Positions 1 through 6,899 of a DNA stretch of 6,899 bases are shown in pieces. The notes under the pieces are model-generated. The model was not told where the DNA came from. It saw only the letters and a list, made by a program, of their open reading frames with translations, and did not search any database. Within the stretch, counting starts at the first letter, position 1; each line of letters opens with the position of its first letter. Source of the stretch: Pseudomonadota bacterium (GTDB taxonomy: Bacteria; Verrucomicrobiota; Verrucomicrobiia; Chthoniobacterales; UBA6821); assembly GCA_009928265.1 (NCBI GenBank), contig RFPR01000112.1, positions 1 through 6,899 of the forward strand. Reading direction: 5' to 3'. Both the position numbers and the translations under genes were made by a program.

Positions 1-1
1 G

Positions 2-370
2 GCTCCCTCCCCCGAGACACTTGATCCCGAACTGGCCATGCTACAGGATCTTTTGAAGCCCCTGCGCGGGCTTGAAGCCCCCTCCCTTTCCATGGTGCTG
101 GCCCTGATTCCCGATCAATTCCAGCCCCTAATCAGCTCCTGGGAACTGGAAAAGATGCCCGGATCCCCTCTGGCAGCCGTTCAGGATGCTTTCCGAAACC
201 TTCACCTCCAACTACTCAAGAAACAGCAACAATCGGCCGGACTTCTTCTGCGATCCCCTGACCTCAGCAGCGATAAAATGCTCTCTGTCCAGAAAGAGAT
301 CCTTGACCTGCAGGCAAAGATCAACGATCTTTCCGCGCCCGCGTGCTCGGCTTCACCAGCTCTCCGTTGA
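2..370 (+). CDS. dnaG: Probable DNA primase DnaG, C-terminal end (partial, 5' end outside window)
   Basis: The frame is open from the first complete codon at base 2 to a TGA at 368-370, so this is the tail (about 122 residues) of a longer protein that starts upstream. The visible part is mostly helical and rich in Leu and Gln. It ends with a coiled-coil-like stretch (KEILDLQAKINDL) and then a short Ala/Ser/Pro tail. No catalytic motif is visible, because the primase zinc finger and TOPRIM domain would lie upstream. The DnaG assignment is mainly inference. The C-terminal helicase-binding domain of primases is helical and poorly conserved, often with a final repeated Leu/Gln helix, and dnaG directly before rpoD is a widespread arrangement. 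The 3' end overlaps the next gene by 28 bases, or by 4 if rpoD starts at the TTG at 367, which suggests co-transcription and coupled translation. It could instead be another helical protein. Confidence 0.5.
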   Translation, partial: APSPETLDPELAMLQDLLKPLRGLEAPSLSMVLALIPDQFQPLISSWELEKMPGSPLAAVQDAFRNLHLQLLKKQQQSAGLLLRSPDLSSDKMLSVQKEILDLQAKINDLSAPACSASPALR

Positions 371-2472
371 AAAAAAACTCCAAATCTTCCCCGGTCCGGA
401 AATCTTCCGGAAAATCCCCTTCCAAACCTGTTAAAGCCGCTTCGGTTAAGAAACCGGCGGCGAAAAAGGTGGCTCCCAAGGCGAAACCAGTTTCCAAGGT
501 CAAGGTCGTCAAGAAGCCGGCCCCGGTTGCCAAAAAAGCGCCTGCAAAGCCCGCTCCCAAGCCAGCTGCAAAAAAGGCTCCCTCCAAACCGGCTAAACCG
601 GGTGCTAAAAAGCCTGTTGCCTCGAAGCCAGCTCCTAAGATTGCTCCTGCCAAAACGGTAGCTGCAAAGGTGGTGGCCGCCAAACCTGCGGCAAAGGCTC
701 CTGCAGCCAAATCCCCGGCAAAAACGGCTCCTTCAAAAACCGCTTCCAAGGATTCCGGAAAGTCCGGTGCTTCCCTCTCACTCTCCGGGGCAACACCCGC
801 CAATGCCTCCGAAGCACAGAGACTCCTTCAGGAGAAGATCCGCGAGCTTCTGAAACTTGCCAAGGAGCAGGGTTACATCACCTTTGAGGATCTCGACGAG
901 CATCTCCCCGAGGGGATGAACGATCCCGACACGATCGACTCGATCATGGCGCAGCTGCGCTCCGTCGAGATCGATATCATCGATGCCTCGGAGGTCGACA
1001 ACGTCAAGAGTGGGGTCCCAAAAAAGGACGATGAAGACGAGAAGGACAAGGAGAAGGACGAGCGCGAGGAAAAGGCCGATGGCCGCCTCGACATCCTCGA
1101 CGATCCCGTCCGGATGTACCTCAAGCAGATGGGACAGGTTCCCCTCCTCACCCGCGAGCAGGAAGTCGAGATCTCCAAGCGTATCGAGGAGGCCGAATCT
1201 CGCATGCAGGACGTGCTCTACCGCTTCGGATTCATCGCTCACGCACACATCGACATGGCCCAGCGCCTGCTCGATTCACGCGAGCGCTTTGATCGCGTCA
1301 TCCAGGACAAGAAGATCGAGAGCCGCGAACGATACCTGAAGCTTCTCCCGCGCCTAACCCAACAGCTCCAGCGTCTGGCCGACACGGCTTCCGACCATTA
1401 CGTCAAGAAGATCGCTCCGTCCAAGAAGCCCGACACCAAGATCATCACCATCCACGTGAAGCAGATCGAGGAGGTCGTGAAGATTTACCCCAAGTTCTTC
1501 TTTAAATCGAAGATCGTGGAGGACTTCGTCACCCATGCCGACGACCATCTCAAGACCCTCACTTCGCTGAAGGCGGAGCACCAGAAGCACTCTTCCAAGA
1601 AAAGCTCCGATCCCAAGGACAAGCGCCATGTCGGTGCCCTCTCCGCCCAGATCGACGAGGCCCACCGCAAGAACTGGATGACCATCGACCAGTTCCACGA
1701 GAAGCACCGCGAACTCAAGAAGCATTTCCGCGAAGCCCTGCGCGCCAAGACCGAGATGGTCGAGGCCAACCTCCGCTTGGTCATTTCGATCGCCAAGAAA
1801 TACACCAATCGCGGCCTTTCCTTCCTCGACCTGATCCAGGAAGGCAACATGGGTCTCATGAAAGCGGTGGAGAAGTTCGAATATCGCCGCGGATACAAGT
1901 TCTCGACCTACGCCACCTGGTGGATCCGTCAGGCCATCACCCGCTCGATCGCCGATCAGGCCCGCACCATCCGTATCCCGGTGCACATGATCGAGACGAT
2001 CAATAAGCTCATCCGTGTCCAGAAACAGCTCGTCCAGGAGTATGGACGCGAACCCAGCGCCGAGGAGATCGCCGACGAAATCCAGCTCCCGGTGAACCGA
2101 GTCCAGCAGGTTCTCAAGATGGCCCAGCAGCCGATCTCGCTCCAAGCCCCCGTGGGCGACAGCGACGACACCAGCTTCGGAGACTTCATTGAGGACAAGA
2201 GCGCAGAGAATCCAGCCGACATGGCCGCGATAGTCCTGCTCAAGGACAAGATTAAGGACGTGCTCGAGTCCCTCACCGAGCGTGAGCGTCAGGTGCTCGA
2301 ACAGCGTTTCGGCCTCGTGGACGGCTATTCCCGCACCCTTGAGGAGGTGGGCAAGCAGTTCAAGGTGACCCGCGAACGCATCCGACAGATCGAGGCCAAG
2401 GCGCTCCGCAAGATGCGCCACCCGACCCGTCTCCGCCAGCTTGAGGGATTCCTCGAGCCCAAGGATCTCTAG
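343..2472 (+). CDS. rpoD: RNA polymerase primary sigma factor RpoD (sigma-70)
   Basis: This is the housekeeping sigma factor, which binds core RNA polymerase and recognises -10 and -35 promoter elements. The head (residues ~31-140) is Lys/Ala/Pro-rich and disordered. Region 1.1 follows at ~157-215 and a very acidic run at 227-246. Region 1.2 starts at DDPVRMYLKQMG (253-264). A ~170-residue helical non-conserved insert, typical of primary sigmas, spans ~292-462. Region 2 spans ~467-547, with FSTYATWWIRQ at 520-530 for -10 recognition and melting. Region 3 follows RIPVHMIETINKL. Region 4 lies at ~640-705, with the -35 helix-turn-helix VTRERIRQIEAKALRKMRH. The 709 residues exceed most RpoD proteins because of the head. 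The start is uncertain: GTG at 343 gives the longest form, but TTG at 367 forms a TTGA overlap with the upstream stop and fits translational coupling. Neither has a clear ribosome binding site. All conserved regions are intact, so identity is very secure. Confidence 0.97.
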   Translation: MLGFTSSPLKKNSKSSPVRKSSGKSPSKPVKAASVKKPAAKKVAPKAKPVSKVKVVKKPAPVAKKAPAKPAPKPAAKKAPSKPAKPGAKKPVASKPAPKIAPAKTVAAKVVAAKPAAKAPAAKSPAKTAPSKTASKDSGKSGASLSLSGATPANASEAQRLLQEKIRELLKLAKEQGYITFEDLDEHLPEGMNDPDTIDSIMAQLRSVEIDIIDASEVDNVKSGVPKKDDEDEKDKEKDEREEKADGRLDILDDPVRMYLKQMGQVPLLTREQEVEISKRIEEAESRMQDVLYRFGFIAHAHIDMAQRLLDSRERFDRVIQDKKIESRERYLKLLPRLTQQLQRLADTASDHYVKKIAPSKKPDTKIITIHVKQIEEVVKIYPKFFFKSKIVEDFVTHADDHLKTLTSLKAEHQKHSSKKSSDPKDKRHVGALSAQIDEAHRKNWMTIDQFHEKHRELKKHFREALRAKTEMVEANLRLVISIAKKYTNRGLSFLDLIQEGNMGLMKAVEKFEYRRGYKFSTYATWWIRQAITRSIADQARTIRIPVHMIETINKLIRVQKQLVQEYGREPSAEEIADEIQLPVNRVQQVLKMAQQPISLQAPVGDSDDTSFGDFIEDKSAENPADMAAIVLLKDKIKDVLESLTERERQVLEQRFGLVDGYSRTLEEVGKQFKVTRERIRQIEAKALRKMRHPTRLRQLEGFLEPKDL
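433..762 (+). repeat. Lys/Ala/Pro-rich low-complexity segment in rpoD
   Basis: Residues 31-140 of the sigma factor consist of irregular repeats of short units such as KPAAKKAP and AKPAAKAP. Of these 110 residues I count 32 Lys, 32 Ala and 20 Pro, with a single acidic residue. The composition resembles the histone H1 C-terminal tail and bacterial AlgP/H1-like proteins. At DNA level it is an imperfect run of aag/gct/ccc-type codons. Such tracts change length easily by slippage or unequal recombination. Non-specific DNA contact is an inference from charge alone. Confidence 0.8.
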
Positions 2473-2498
2473 CCTTCCTCTCGAGCCCAGTCGCTGGA

Positions 2499-2534
2499 TT
2501 GCAAAAAACTTTGCAACCGGACCTCATGACCGGT
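2499..2534 (+). terminator. Hairpin(s) just after rpoD, weak terminator candidate
   Basis: A perfect 7-bp inverted repeat, TTGCAAA / TTTGCAA (2499-2505 and 2510-2516) with loop AAAC, begins 26 bases after the rpoD stop. It runs directly into a second, 5-bp inverted repeat, ACCGG / CCGGT (2516-2520 and 2530-2534). The first stem is AT-rich and no T-tract follows either, so neither is a classical intrinsic terminator. A partial terminator, an mRNA 3'-end processing site or a protein-binding dyad are all possible. Confidence 0.3.
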
Positions 2535-2559
2535 GTTCATTCTGATGATGAGAGACCCC

Positions 2560-2865
2560 ATGCCTGACTTGAAGAATGCTCCCGAGGAAAGCGATCCCGT
2601 CTGGGATCTTCTTGCCCGCGATGCCCAGGGGCATCAAGTCGCCGTTTCGCCTTGGTTTTCGACCCGCGTTTCCGCAAAAGCTCTTGCAACCCCCCAGAAT
2701 GGCCGACGCCCCTCATCATCTCTCTTGCGCTGGCTGATTCCGATTCCCCTGGCCTGCTCAGCCCTGCTTGCCCTGGCCGCATGGAATCACTCCCGTATCT
2801 CGGAAGATCGCTTCGAGCAGAACATGGAACTCCTCGCCTCGTCGGGCTACGACTACGAGGTGTAG
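2560..2865 (+). CDS. Small single-pass membrane protein of unknown function
   Basis: I do not recognise a named family. The product is 101 residues if it starts at the ATG at 2560, which has a GAGAG element five bases upstream. ATGs at 2545 and 2548 and a GTG at 2533 are in frame, and the GTG would give 110 residues. Residues below are counted from the GTG. The first ~55 residues are soluble, with an acidic start and the motif DPVWDLLARDAQGHQVAVSPWF. One membrane helix follows at ~65-84 (WLIPIPLACSALLALAAW). The short C-terminal tail is acidic and ends in SSGYDYEV. Arg58, Arg59 and Arg66 before the helix suggest the N-terminus is inside the cell. There is no cleavable signal peptide. It lies 87 bases after rpoD on the same strand and converges with the transpeptidase gene. 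Similar small proteins near sigma-factor genes in Verrucomicrobiota come to mind, but this is recollection and not shown here. Confidence 0.7.
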   Translation: MPDLKNAPEESDPVWDLLARDAQGHQVAVSPWFSTRVSAKALATPQNGRRPSSSLLRWLIPIPLACSALLALAAWNHSRISEDRFEQNMELLASSGYDYEV

Positions 2866-2899
2866 GGGTCGGAAAAGGTGGGTTAGACTGAAGGCTGAA

Positions 2900-2935
2900 G
2901 ACTGTTAGGGCGGAAAAACAACTGCCCGATCAGTC
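2900..2935. terminator. Imperfect hairpin between converging genes, possible bidirectional terminator
   Basis: Two nested inverted repeats form one long imperfect stem. GACTG (2900-2904) pairs with CAGTC (2931-2935). After a 3-by-3 internal loop, GGGCGG (2908-2913) pairs with CTGCCC (2922-2927) through one G-T pair, with the 8-base loop AAAAACAA. It sits where the small membrane gene and the transpeptidase gene converge, and it includes the transpeptidase stop codon (2930-2932). No T-run follows on either strand, so termination is inferred from position and symmetry. Confidence 0.4.
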
Positions 2936-3706
2936 AGTCACTAAGACGGGTGTTCCGGTCGGGACGATTTTGAAGAGCCTTTCAGCAACTTCCCTGGGGA
3001 GGCGGATACAACCATGCGAGGCGGGGTAACCCGGAAGGTTGCCGGCGTGCATTCCGACACCTTCCCAGGTGAGCCTTAGGAAATATTTCATCGGGGCCCC
3101 GCGGAAGGTGCCTCCTGATGCCCCGTTGGTGACATTCTTTCGGACAACCCGTCCCTCGCCGTCGACGAGATCACCATAACGGTTCGACTTATGATTGAGA
3201 TCCTTTTCGAGCACTGAGAAGGATCCTTTCGGCGTCCAACCCTCCTTCCGTCCGGAAGCAATCGGTGACACAATGGCCACCTCACCGCCGAGCAGCAGGT
3301 AGACCTTCTGTCGGGAAAGTGAGATCACGATTCCAGAGGATTTGCCGGCAGAGACGTTGAGAATATCGTCATAAATCACGGCGTTGCCCTGGCGTTCGTT
3401 GACTGGAATGAGGGTCCTTTTCCCTTTGGACTCCTTCTCCGGAATCCTCAGCACAGACAGGTTATCCATCAGTGAGGGACGGGAGGGATCTTGATCAAGG
3501 AGAGAAACAGGCTTCTTGTTCGGATCCGTCGGGGAAAGTTCGATGGAGCGGCCCTGAGAGGATTCGCCTGTCACCGGGGAAGGAACGATATCATTCAGGG
3601 AAATCCCTTTTTCCTCTCCGATTGCAAGGGGTGCGGCGAAAAACCACAGAACCAAGGCAGCTGGTCGGCTCAAACAGAAGAATGCCAAGATCCGGGAGCG
3701 TTTCAT
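2930..3706 (-). CDS. Secreted L,D-transpeptidase (YkuD domain)
   Basis: This is a predicted cell-wall enzyme. YkuD-family L,D-transpeptidases use a catalytic Cys to form 3-3 peptidoglycan cross-links or to attach proteins to the wall outside the cytoplasmic membrane. The 258-residue product starts at an ATG (3704-3706) preceded directly by an in-frame TAA, so no longer form exists. Residues 1-30 are a signal peptide: basic KRSR, a hydrophobic core, and likely cleavage near AIG-EE. Residues ~31-120 are a low-complexity, Ser/Pro/Lys-rich linker without a recognised domain. The YkuD domain covers ~125-257 and carries the signature GMHAG...SHGCIRLP: His220, His231, catalytic Cys233 and Arg235 are all present. 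TPKGSF (158-163) is the usual substrate-side motif. No peptidoglycan-binding domain is visible. The gene stands alone, convergent with its left neighbour and divergent from hemW. The exact cross-linking role cannot be told from sequence. Confidence 0.93.
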   Translation of the reverse strand: MKRSRILAFFCLSRPAALVLWFFAAPLAIGEEKGISLNDIVPSPVTGESSQGRSIELSPTDPNKKPVSLLDQDPSRPSLMDNLSVLRIPEKESKGKRTLIPVNERQGNAVIYDDILNVSAGKSSGIVISLSRQKVYLLLGGEVAIVSPIASGRKEGWTPKGSFSVLEKDLNHKSNRYGDLVDGEGRVVRKNVTNGASGGTFRGAPMKYFLRLTWEGVGMHAGNLPGYPASHGCIRLPREVAERLFKIVPTGTPVLVTD

Positions 3707-3829
3707 TTAAAAAGAACTTCTTAAGCGAAATGTTAACACCTCCTGCAAGGATCGGCAGGGAGCACTTCCCAAAGACCTGCATCCTTTCAGCTTTCCAAGG
3801 CAGATGGAGCCCTCTTCGATGATCAGGTC
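3707..3829. promoter_or_regulatory. Divergent spacer between the L,D-transpeptidase gene and hemW
   Basis: This 123-base spacer should hold the promoters of both genes, but I cannot name convincing -35/-10 pairs on either strand. Three features stand out. First, a short dyad AAGAA-C-TTCTT lies at 3712-3722. Second, a hairpin of about seven pairs with a bulged G lies at 3740-3762 (loop AAGGATCG). Third, a strong Shine-Dalgarno-like AGGAGG on the minus strand (3739-3744) lies 32 bases before the transpeptidase ATG, mostly inside that hairpin stem. The right end contains the short leader frame described separately. Confidence 0.4.
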
Positions 3830-3833
3830 TTGA
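3804..3833 (+). other. Possible 9-codon leader frame coupled to hemW
   Basis: ATG at 3804 opens a nine-codon frame (MEPSSMIRS) that ends in TGA at 3831-3833. That stop overlaps the proposed hemW TTG start (3830-3832) as TTGA. A second ATG (3819) lies in the same short frame. An AAGG lies three bases before the first ATG. hemW has no good ribosome binding site of its own, so re-initiation from this frame is a plausible way to translate it. Chance, or a one-base sequence error near 3828-3830 that separates the true hemW start from its gene, would look the same. Confidence 0.25.
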
Positions 3834-4921
3834 TCGAGCATCTCTACATTCATATCCCGTTCTGCCCGAATATCTGTCCGTATTGCGCCTTCTACAAGGA
3901 GTCTGCGGGACGGGAGCGTGTGGAGACGTTCCTTGATGCCCTGCTCCGGGAGGCGGATGCATGGGCAGAGCGGATCAGGCCGAAGACGATCTTCCTCGGA
4001 GGTGGCACGCCCAGCGCACTCTCGATCCCTCAGTTTGAAAAGCTGTTGGGAGGCCTCCATTCACGCCTTGATCTCTCGGAACTCGAGGAATGGACGATCG
4101 AGATGAATCCCGCCACCGTCGCTGCTGACAAGGCCGCCCTTCTGCGCGAAGCAGGCATCAACCGGGTCAGCATGGGGGTCCAGTCCTGGGATGATGCTGT
4201 CCTGAAATCTTTGGGTCGTACGCATGATTCAGAAAAGGCCGAGGAATCGTTCCTCACGCTGCGTCAGGCAGGCTTTGACAATCTCTCCATCGACCTGATT
4301 TTCGGGGTGCCGGCACAGTCGCTGGAGTCATGGCGATCCAGTCTCGAGCGCTCGCTCCGTTTGTCCCCGGAACATCTCTCCGCCTACGGACTTACCTACG
4401 AGGAGGATACGGAGTTTTTCAGTAAACTCGGACGCGGTGAGATGGCCCCCGACGAGGGCCTCGAGGCCGACCAGTTTGAACTCACCTCTCATCTGCTCGG
4501 CGAGTCGGGTTATCTCCAATACGAGGTCTCCAACTATGCCCTACCGGGACGGGAATCGCGGCACAACTCCGCTTACTGGGCCGGGAAGGATTATCTCGGC
4601 CTGGGACCCAGCGCCTTCTCGACCGTAGGGTCACGACGCTGGCGCAATATCCGGGAAACCGGGATCTACAGTGAGACAACCCTAGCCGGAAAAACCGCCA
4701 TCGATTTCGAGGAAGAGGTAACTGAGGAACTCAAGTCCAGGGAGCGAGCAGCCTTCGGGATGCGTACCCTCATGGGTGTCGACAAGGAAGATGCAAAACC
4801 TTGGGAAAGTGATCTCCTCGGAATGGAAAACAAGGGGCTCGTTTCCCTCACGGAAGGGCGATGGCTCCTGACCCCGCGGGGGCGTTTGCTGGCCGACACG
4901 GTCGCGGAGATCTTTGTTTAG
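3830..4921 (+). CDS. hemW: Heme chaperone HemW (radical SAM, formerly called HemN-like)
   Basis: HemW proteins are cytoplasmic radical-SAM proteins that bind heme and pass it to respiratory enzymes. They are often mis-annotated as oxygen-independent coproporphyrinogen III oxidase. The 363 residues are of normal family length. The [4Fe-4S] motif is CPNICPYCAF (Cys12, Cys16, Cys19). The next residue but one is Phe21 where true HemN has a further Cys, which favours HemW. Other radical-SAM landmarks are GGGTPS (57-62), EMNP (91-94), GVQS (116-119) and DLIFGVP (155-161). The family's HNxxYW motif appears as HNSAYW (245-250), followed by GLGPSAFS (257-264). A HemW C-terminal winged-helix-like domain covers ~297-360. 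The start is TTG at 3830. No in-frame ATG, GTG or TTG lies between it and the upstream stop at 3734, and no proper Shine-Dalgarno is present. It precedes cydA by 68 bases in the same direction, which suggests a shared transcript and a heme-delivery link. Confidence 0.92.
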   Translation: MIEHLYIHIPFCPNICPYCAFYKESAGRERVETFLDALLREADAWAERIRPKTIFLGGGTPSALSIPQFEKLLGGLHSRLDLSELEEWTIEMNPATVAADKAALLREAGINRVSMGVQSWDDAVLKSLGRTHDSEKAEESFLTLRQAGFDNLSIDLIFGVPAQSLESWRSSLERSLRLSPEHLSAYGLTYEEDTEFFSKLGRGEMAPDEGLEADQFELTSHLLGESGYLQYEVSNYALPGRESRHNSAYWAGKDYLGLGPSAFSTVGSRRWRNIRETGIYSETTLAGKTAIDFEEEVTEELKSRERAAFGMRTLMGVDKEDAKPWESDLLGMENKGLVSLTEGRWLLTPRGRLLADTVAEIFV

Positions 4922-4989
4922 AATTCCTCTAAAACAAATGGGGATTTTCGGGTTGTAGCACACACCTGTTTCCGTTTGGGTTGAAACCG

Positions 4990-6519
<1,530 letters not shown>

Positions 6520-6542
6520 TACCTCCCTATACTGGCCACGCC

Positions 6543-6899
6543 ATGCATCATCTTTTACCCAACCTGAACATCATTTGGTTCATCCTCGTCGGGATCCTTT
6601 TCACAGGTTACGCGATCCTTGACGGCTTTGATTTTGGGGTTGGCATTCTCCATCTCTTCGTAAAGAAAGATGAAGACCGCCGCATCCTGCTGAACTCGAT
6701 CGGTCCTGTCTGGGACGGCAACGAAGTCTGGCTAGTCACCGGTGGCGGCGCGCTTTTCGCCGCATTCCCCGGTGCCTACGCCACGGTCTTTTCCGGATTT
6801 TACGAGGCATTTATGCTGCTGTTGTTGAGGCAAAAGATGAACAAGCTCAAGCCTTTTATGAGAAGTTTGGATTTATTCCTTTTAAAGAGCACCCTTTAA
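6543..6899 (+). CDS. cydB: Cytochrome bd oxidase subunit II (CydB), N-terminal part only; homology breaks near residue 90-95
   Basis: CydB is the heme-free membrane partner of CydA. The first ~90 residues are typical: a first membrane helix with the family's DGFDFGVG motif (27-34), NSIGPVWDGNEVW (51-63, including Asp58, which matches E. coli CydB Asp58), TGGGALFAAFP and TVFSGFY (81-87). The family normally continues for about 340-380 residues through more membrane helices. Here the familiar sequence ends around LLLL (residue 95, base 6827), and a basic, unrelated tail RQKMNKLKPFMR... leads to a TAA at 6897-6899. That tail is the wrong-frame reading of a GNAT acetyltransferase fragment. Glu88 inside the membrane segment is also unexpected and may already lie past the break. 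The encoded protein cannot be a working CydB. The start is ATG 6543, 23 bases after cydA, without a clear ribosome binding site. Confidence 0.9.
   Translation: MHHLLPNLNIIWFILVGILFTGYAILDGFDFGVGILHLFVKKDEDRRILLNSIGPVWDGNEVWLVTGGGALFAAFPGAYATVFSGFYEAFMLLLLRQKMNKLKPFMRSLDLFLLKSTL
6806..6899 (+). pseudogene. C-terminal fragment of a GNAT-family N-acetyltransferase, fused out of frame to cydB
   Basis: In the frame of base 6806 (codons at 6806, 6809 ... 6896) the DNA reads GIYAAVVEAKDEQAQAFYEK followed by FGFIPFKEHPL, and it is still open at the window end. The pattern xVVxAKDExAxxFYEKFGF-P is the last strand-helix-strand of GNAT acetyltransferases, which transfer acetyl from acetyl-CoA. It resembles the type found in GNAT toxin (TacT-like) proteins, but that subtype is inference. 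The acetyl-CoA-binding part is absent, because cydB sequence stands where it should be. The last 72 bases contain 25 G+C (35%), clearly AT-richer than the genes before them. Codons such as ttt, tat, aaa and gaa dominate, unlike the neighbours. The left limit is approximate, because both readings are plausible from about 6806 to 6827. Confidence 0.65.

Noticed and set aside
321..803. Minus-strand Ala/Gly/Phe-rich frame of 160 codons
   Set aside because: It mirrors the Lys/Ala/Pro tract of rpoD read backwards. Low complexity explains the absence of stops.
1354..2421. Long minus-strand open frame (355 codons) opposite rpoD
   Set aside because: It lies wholly within the conserved regions of rpoD and its Leu/Asp/Val/Gly-rich composition is what the antisense of Glu/Lys/Arg/Gln-rich coding DNA gives. 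No domain is recognisable.
3674..3676. Cys11 of the transpeptidase considered as a lipoprotein acylation site
   Set aside because: The preceding residues LAFF do not fit a lipobox (small residue needed before Cys), and the Cys lies too early in the hydrophobic segment.
3819..3833. ATG at 3819 considered as the hemW start
   Set aside because: It is out of frame with the CPNICPYC motif and meets a stop after four codons. It would only work with a one-base indel.
3707..4060. Minus-strand frame of 117 codons covering the spacer and the start of hemW
   Set aside because: It overlaps the iron-sulfur motif region of hemW and has no recognisable protein features.
3830..4921. Call as oxygen-independent coproporphyrinogen III oxidase HemN
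   Set aside because: Length is 363 rather than about 450 residues, the fourth Cys after the CxxxCxxC motif is Phe, and HNxxYW is present. All of these point to HemW.
4922..4989. Promoter for cydA (TTGTAG as a -35 box)
   Set aside because: The hexamer 17 bases further on (TTGGGT) does not resemble a -10 box, so the support is too weak to list.

Overview
The window reads as a piece of a moderately GC-rich bacterial chromosome (or metagenome-assembled contig). The best guess at the source is a member of the Verrucomicrobiota or a neighbouring phylum. That guess rests on the general look of the proteins (a long sigma factor with a Lys/Ala/Pro-rich head, the style of the YkuD protein, a small DPVWDLL-type membrane protein) and on weak Shine-Dalgarno signals with TTG/GTG starts. 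No marker in the window proves it.

Layout. Bases 2-370 hold the 3' end of a gene that is probably dnaG (primase). It overlaps rpoD (343-2472), the housekeeping sigma factor, whose regions 1.1, 1.2, 2, 3 and 4 are all readable. A small one-pass membrane protein of unknown function follows (2560-2865). On the opposite strand, converging with it, is a secreted L,D-transpeptidase of the YkuD family (2930-3706). A 123-base divergent spacer (3707-3829) leads to hemW (3830-4921), a radical-SAM heme chaperone. Sixty-eight bases later comes cydA (4990-6519), subunit I of cytochrome bd quinol oxidase, and 23 bases after that cydB (6543 onward).

How the genes fit together. dnaG-rpoD is a familiar pairing of replication and transcription initiation genes. 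HemW beside cydAB makes biological sense, because cytochrome bd carries three hemes and HemW proteins carry heme to respiratory enzymes. CydA keeps the residues expected for heme and quinol binding, so the gene looks functional.

The real anomaly is at the right end. cydB reads normally for about 95 codons, then abruptly loses its homology. The last ~75-95 bases, in a different frame, encode the C-terminal motif of a GNAT acetyltransferase (EAKDEQAQAFYEKFGF...). The final 72 bases are only about 35% GC, clearly AT-richer than the genes before them. This is either a chimeric assembly end or a genuine recombination junction that destroyed cydB. No RNA gene, CRISPR array, complete insertion sequence or attachment site was seen. 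Apart from the junction, the content is mostly ordinary housekeeping.
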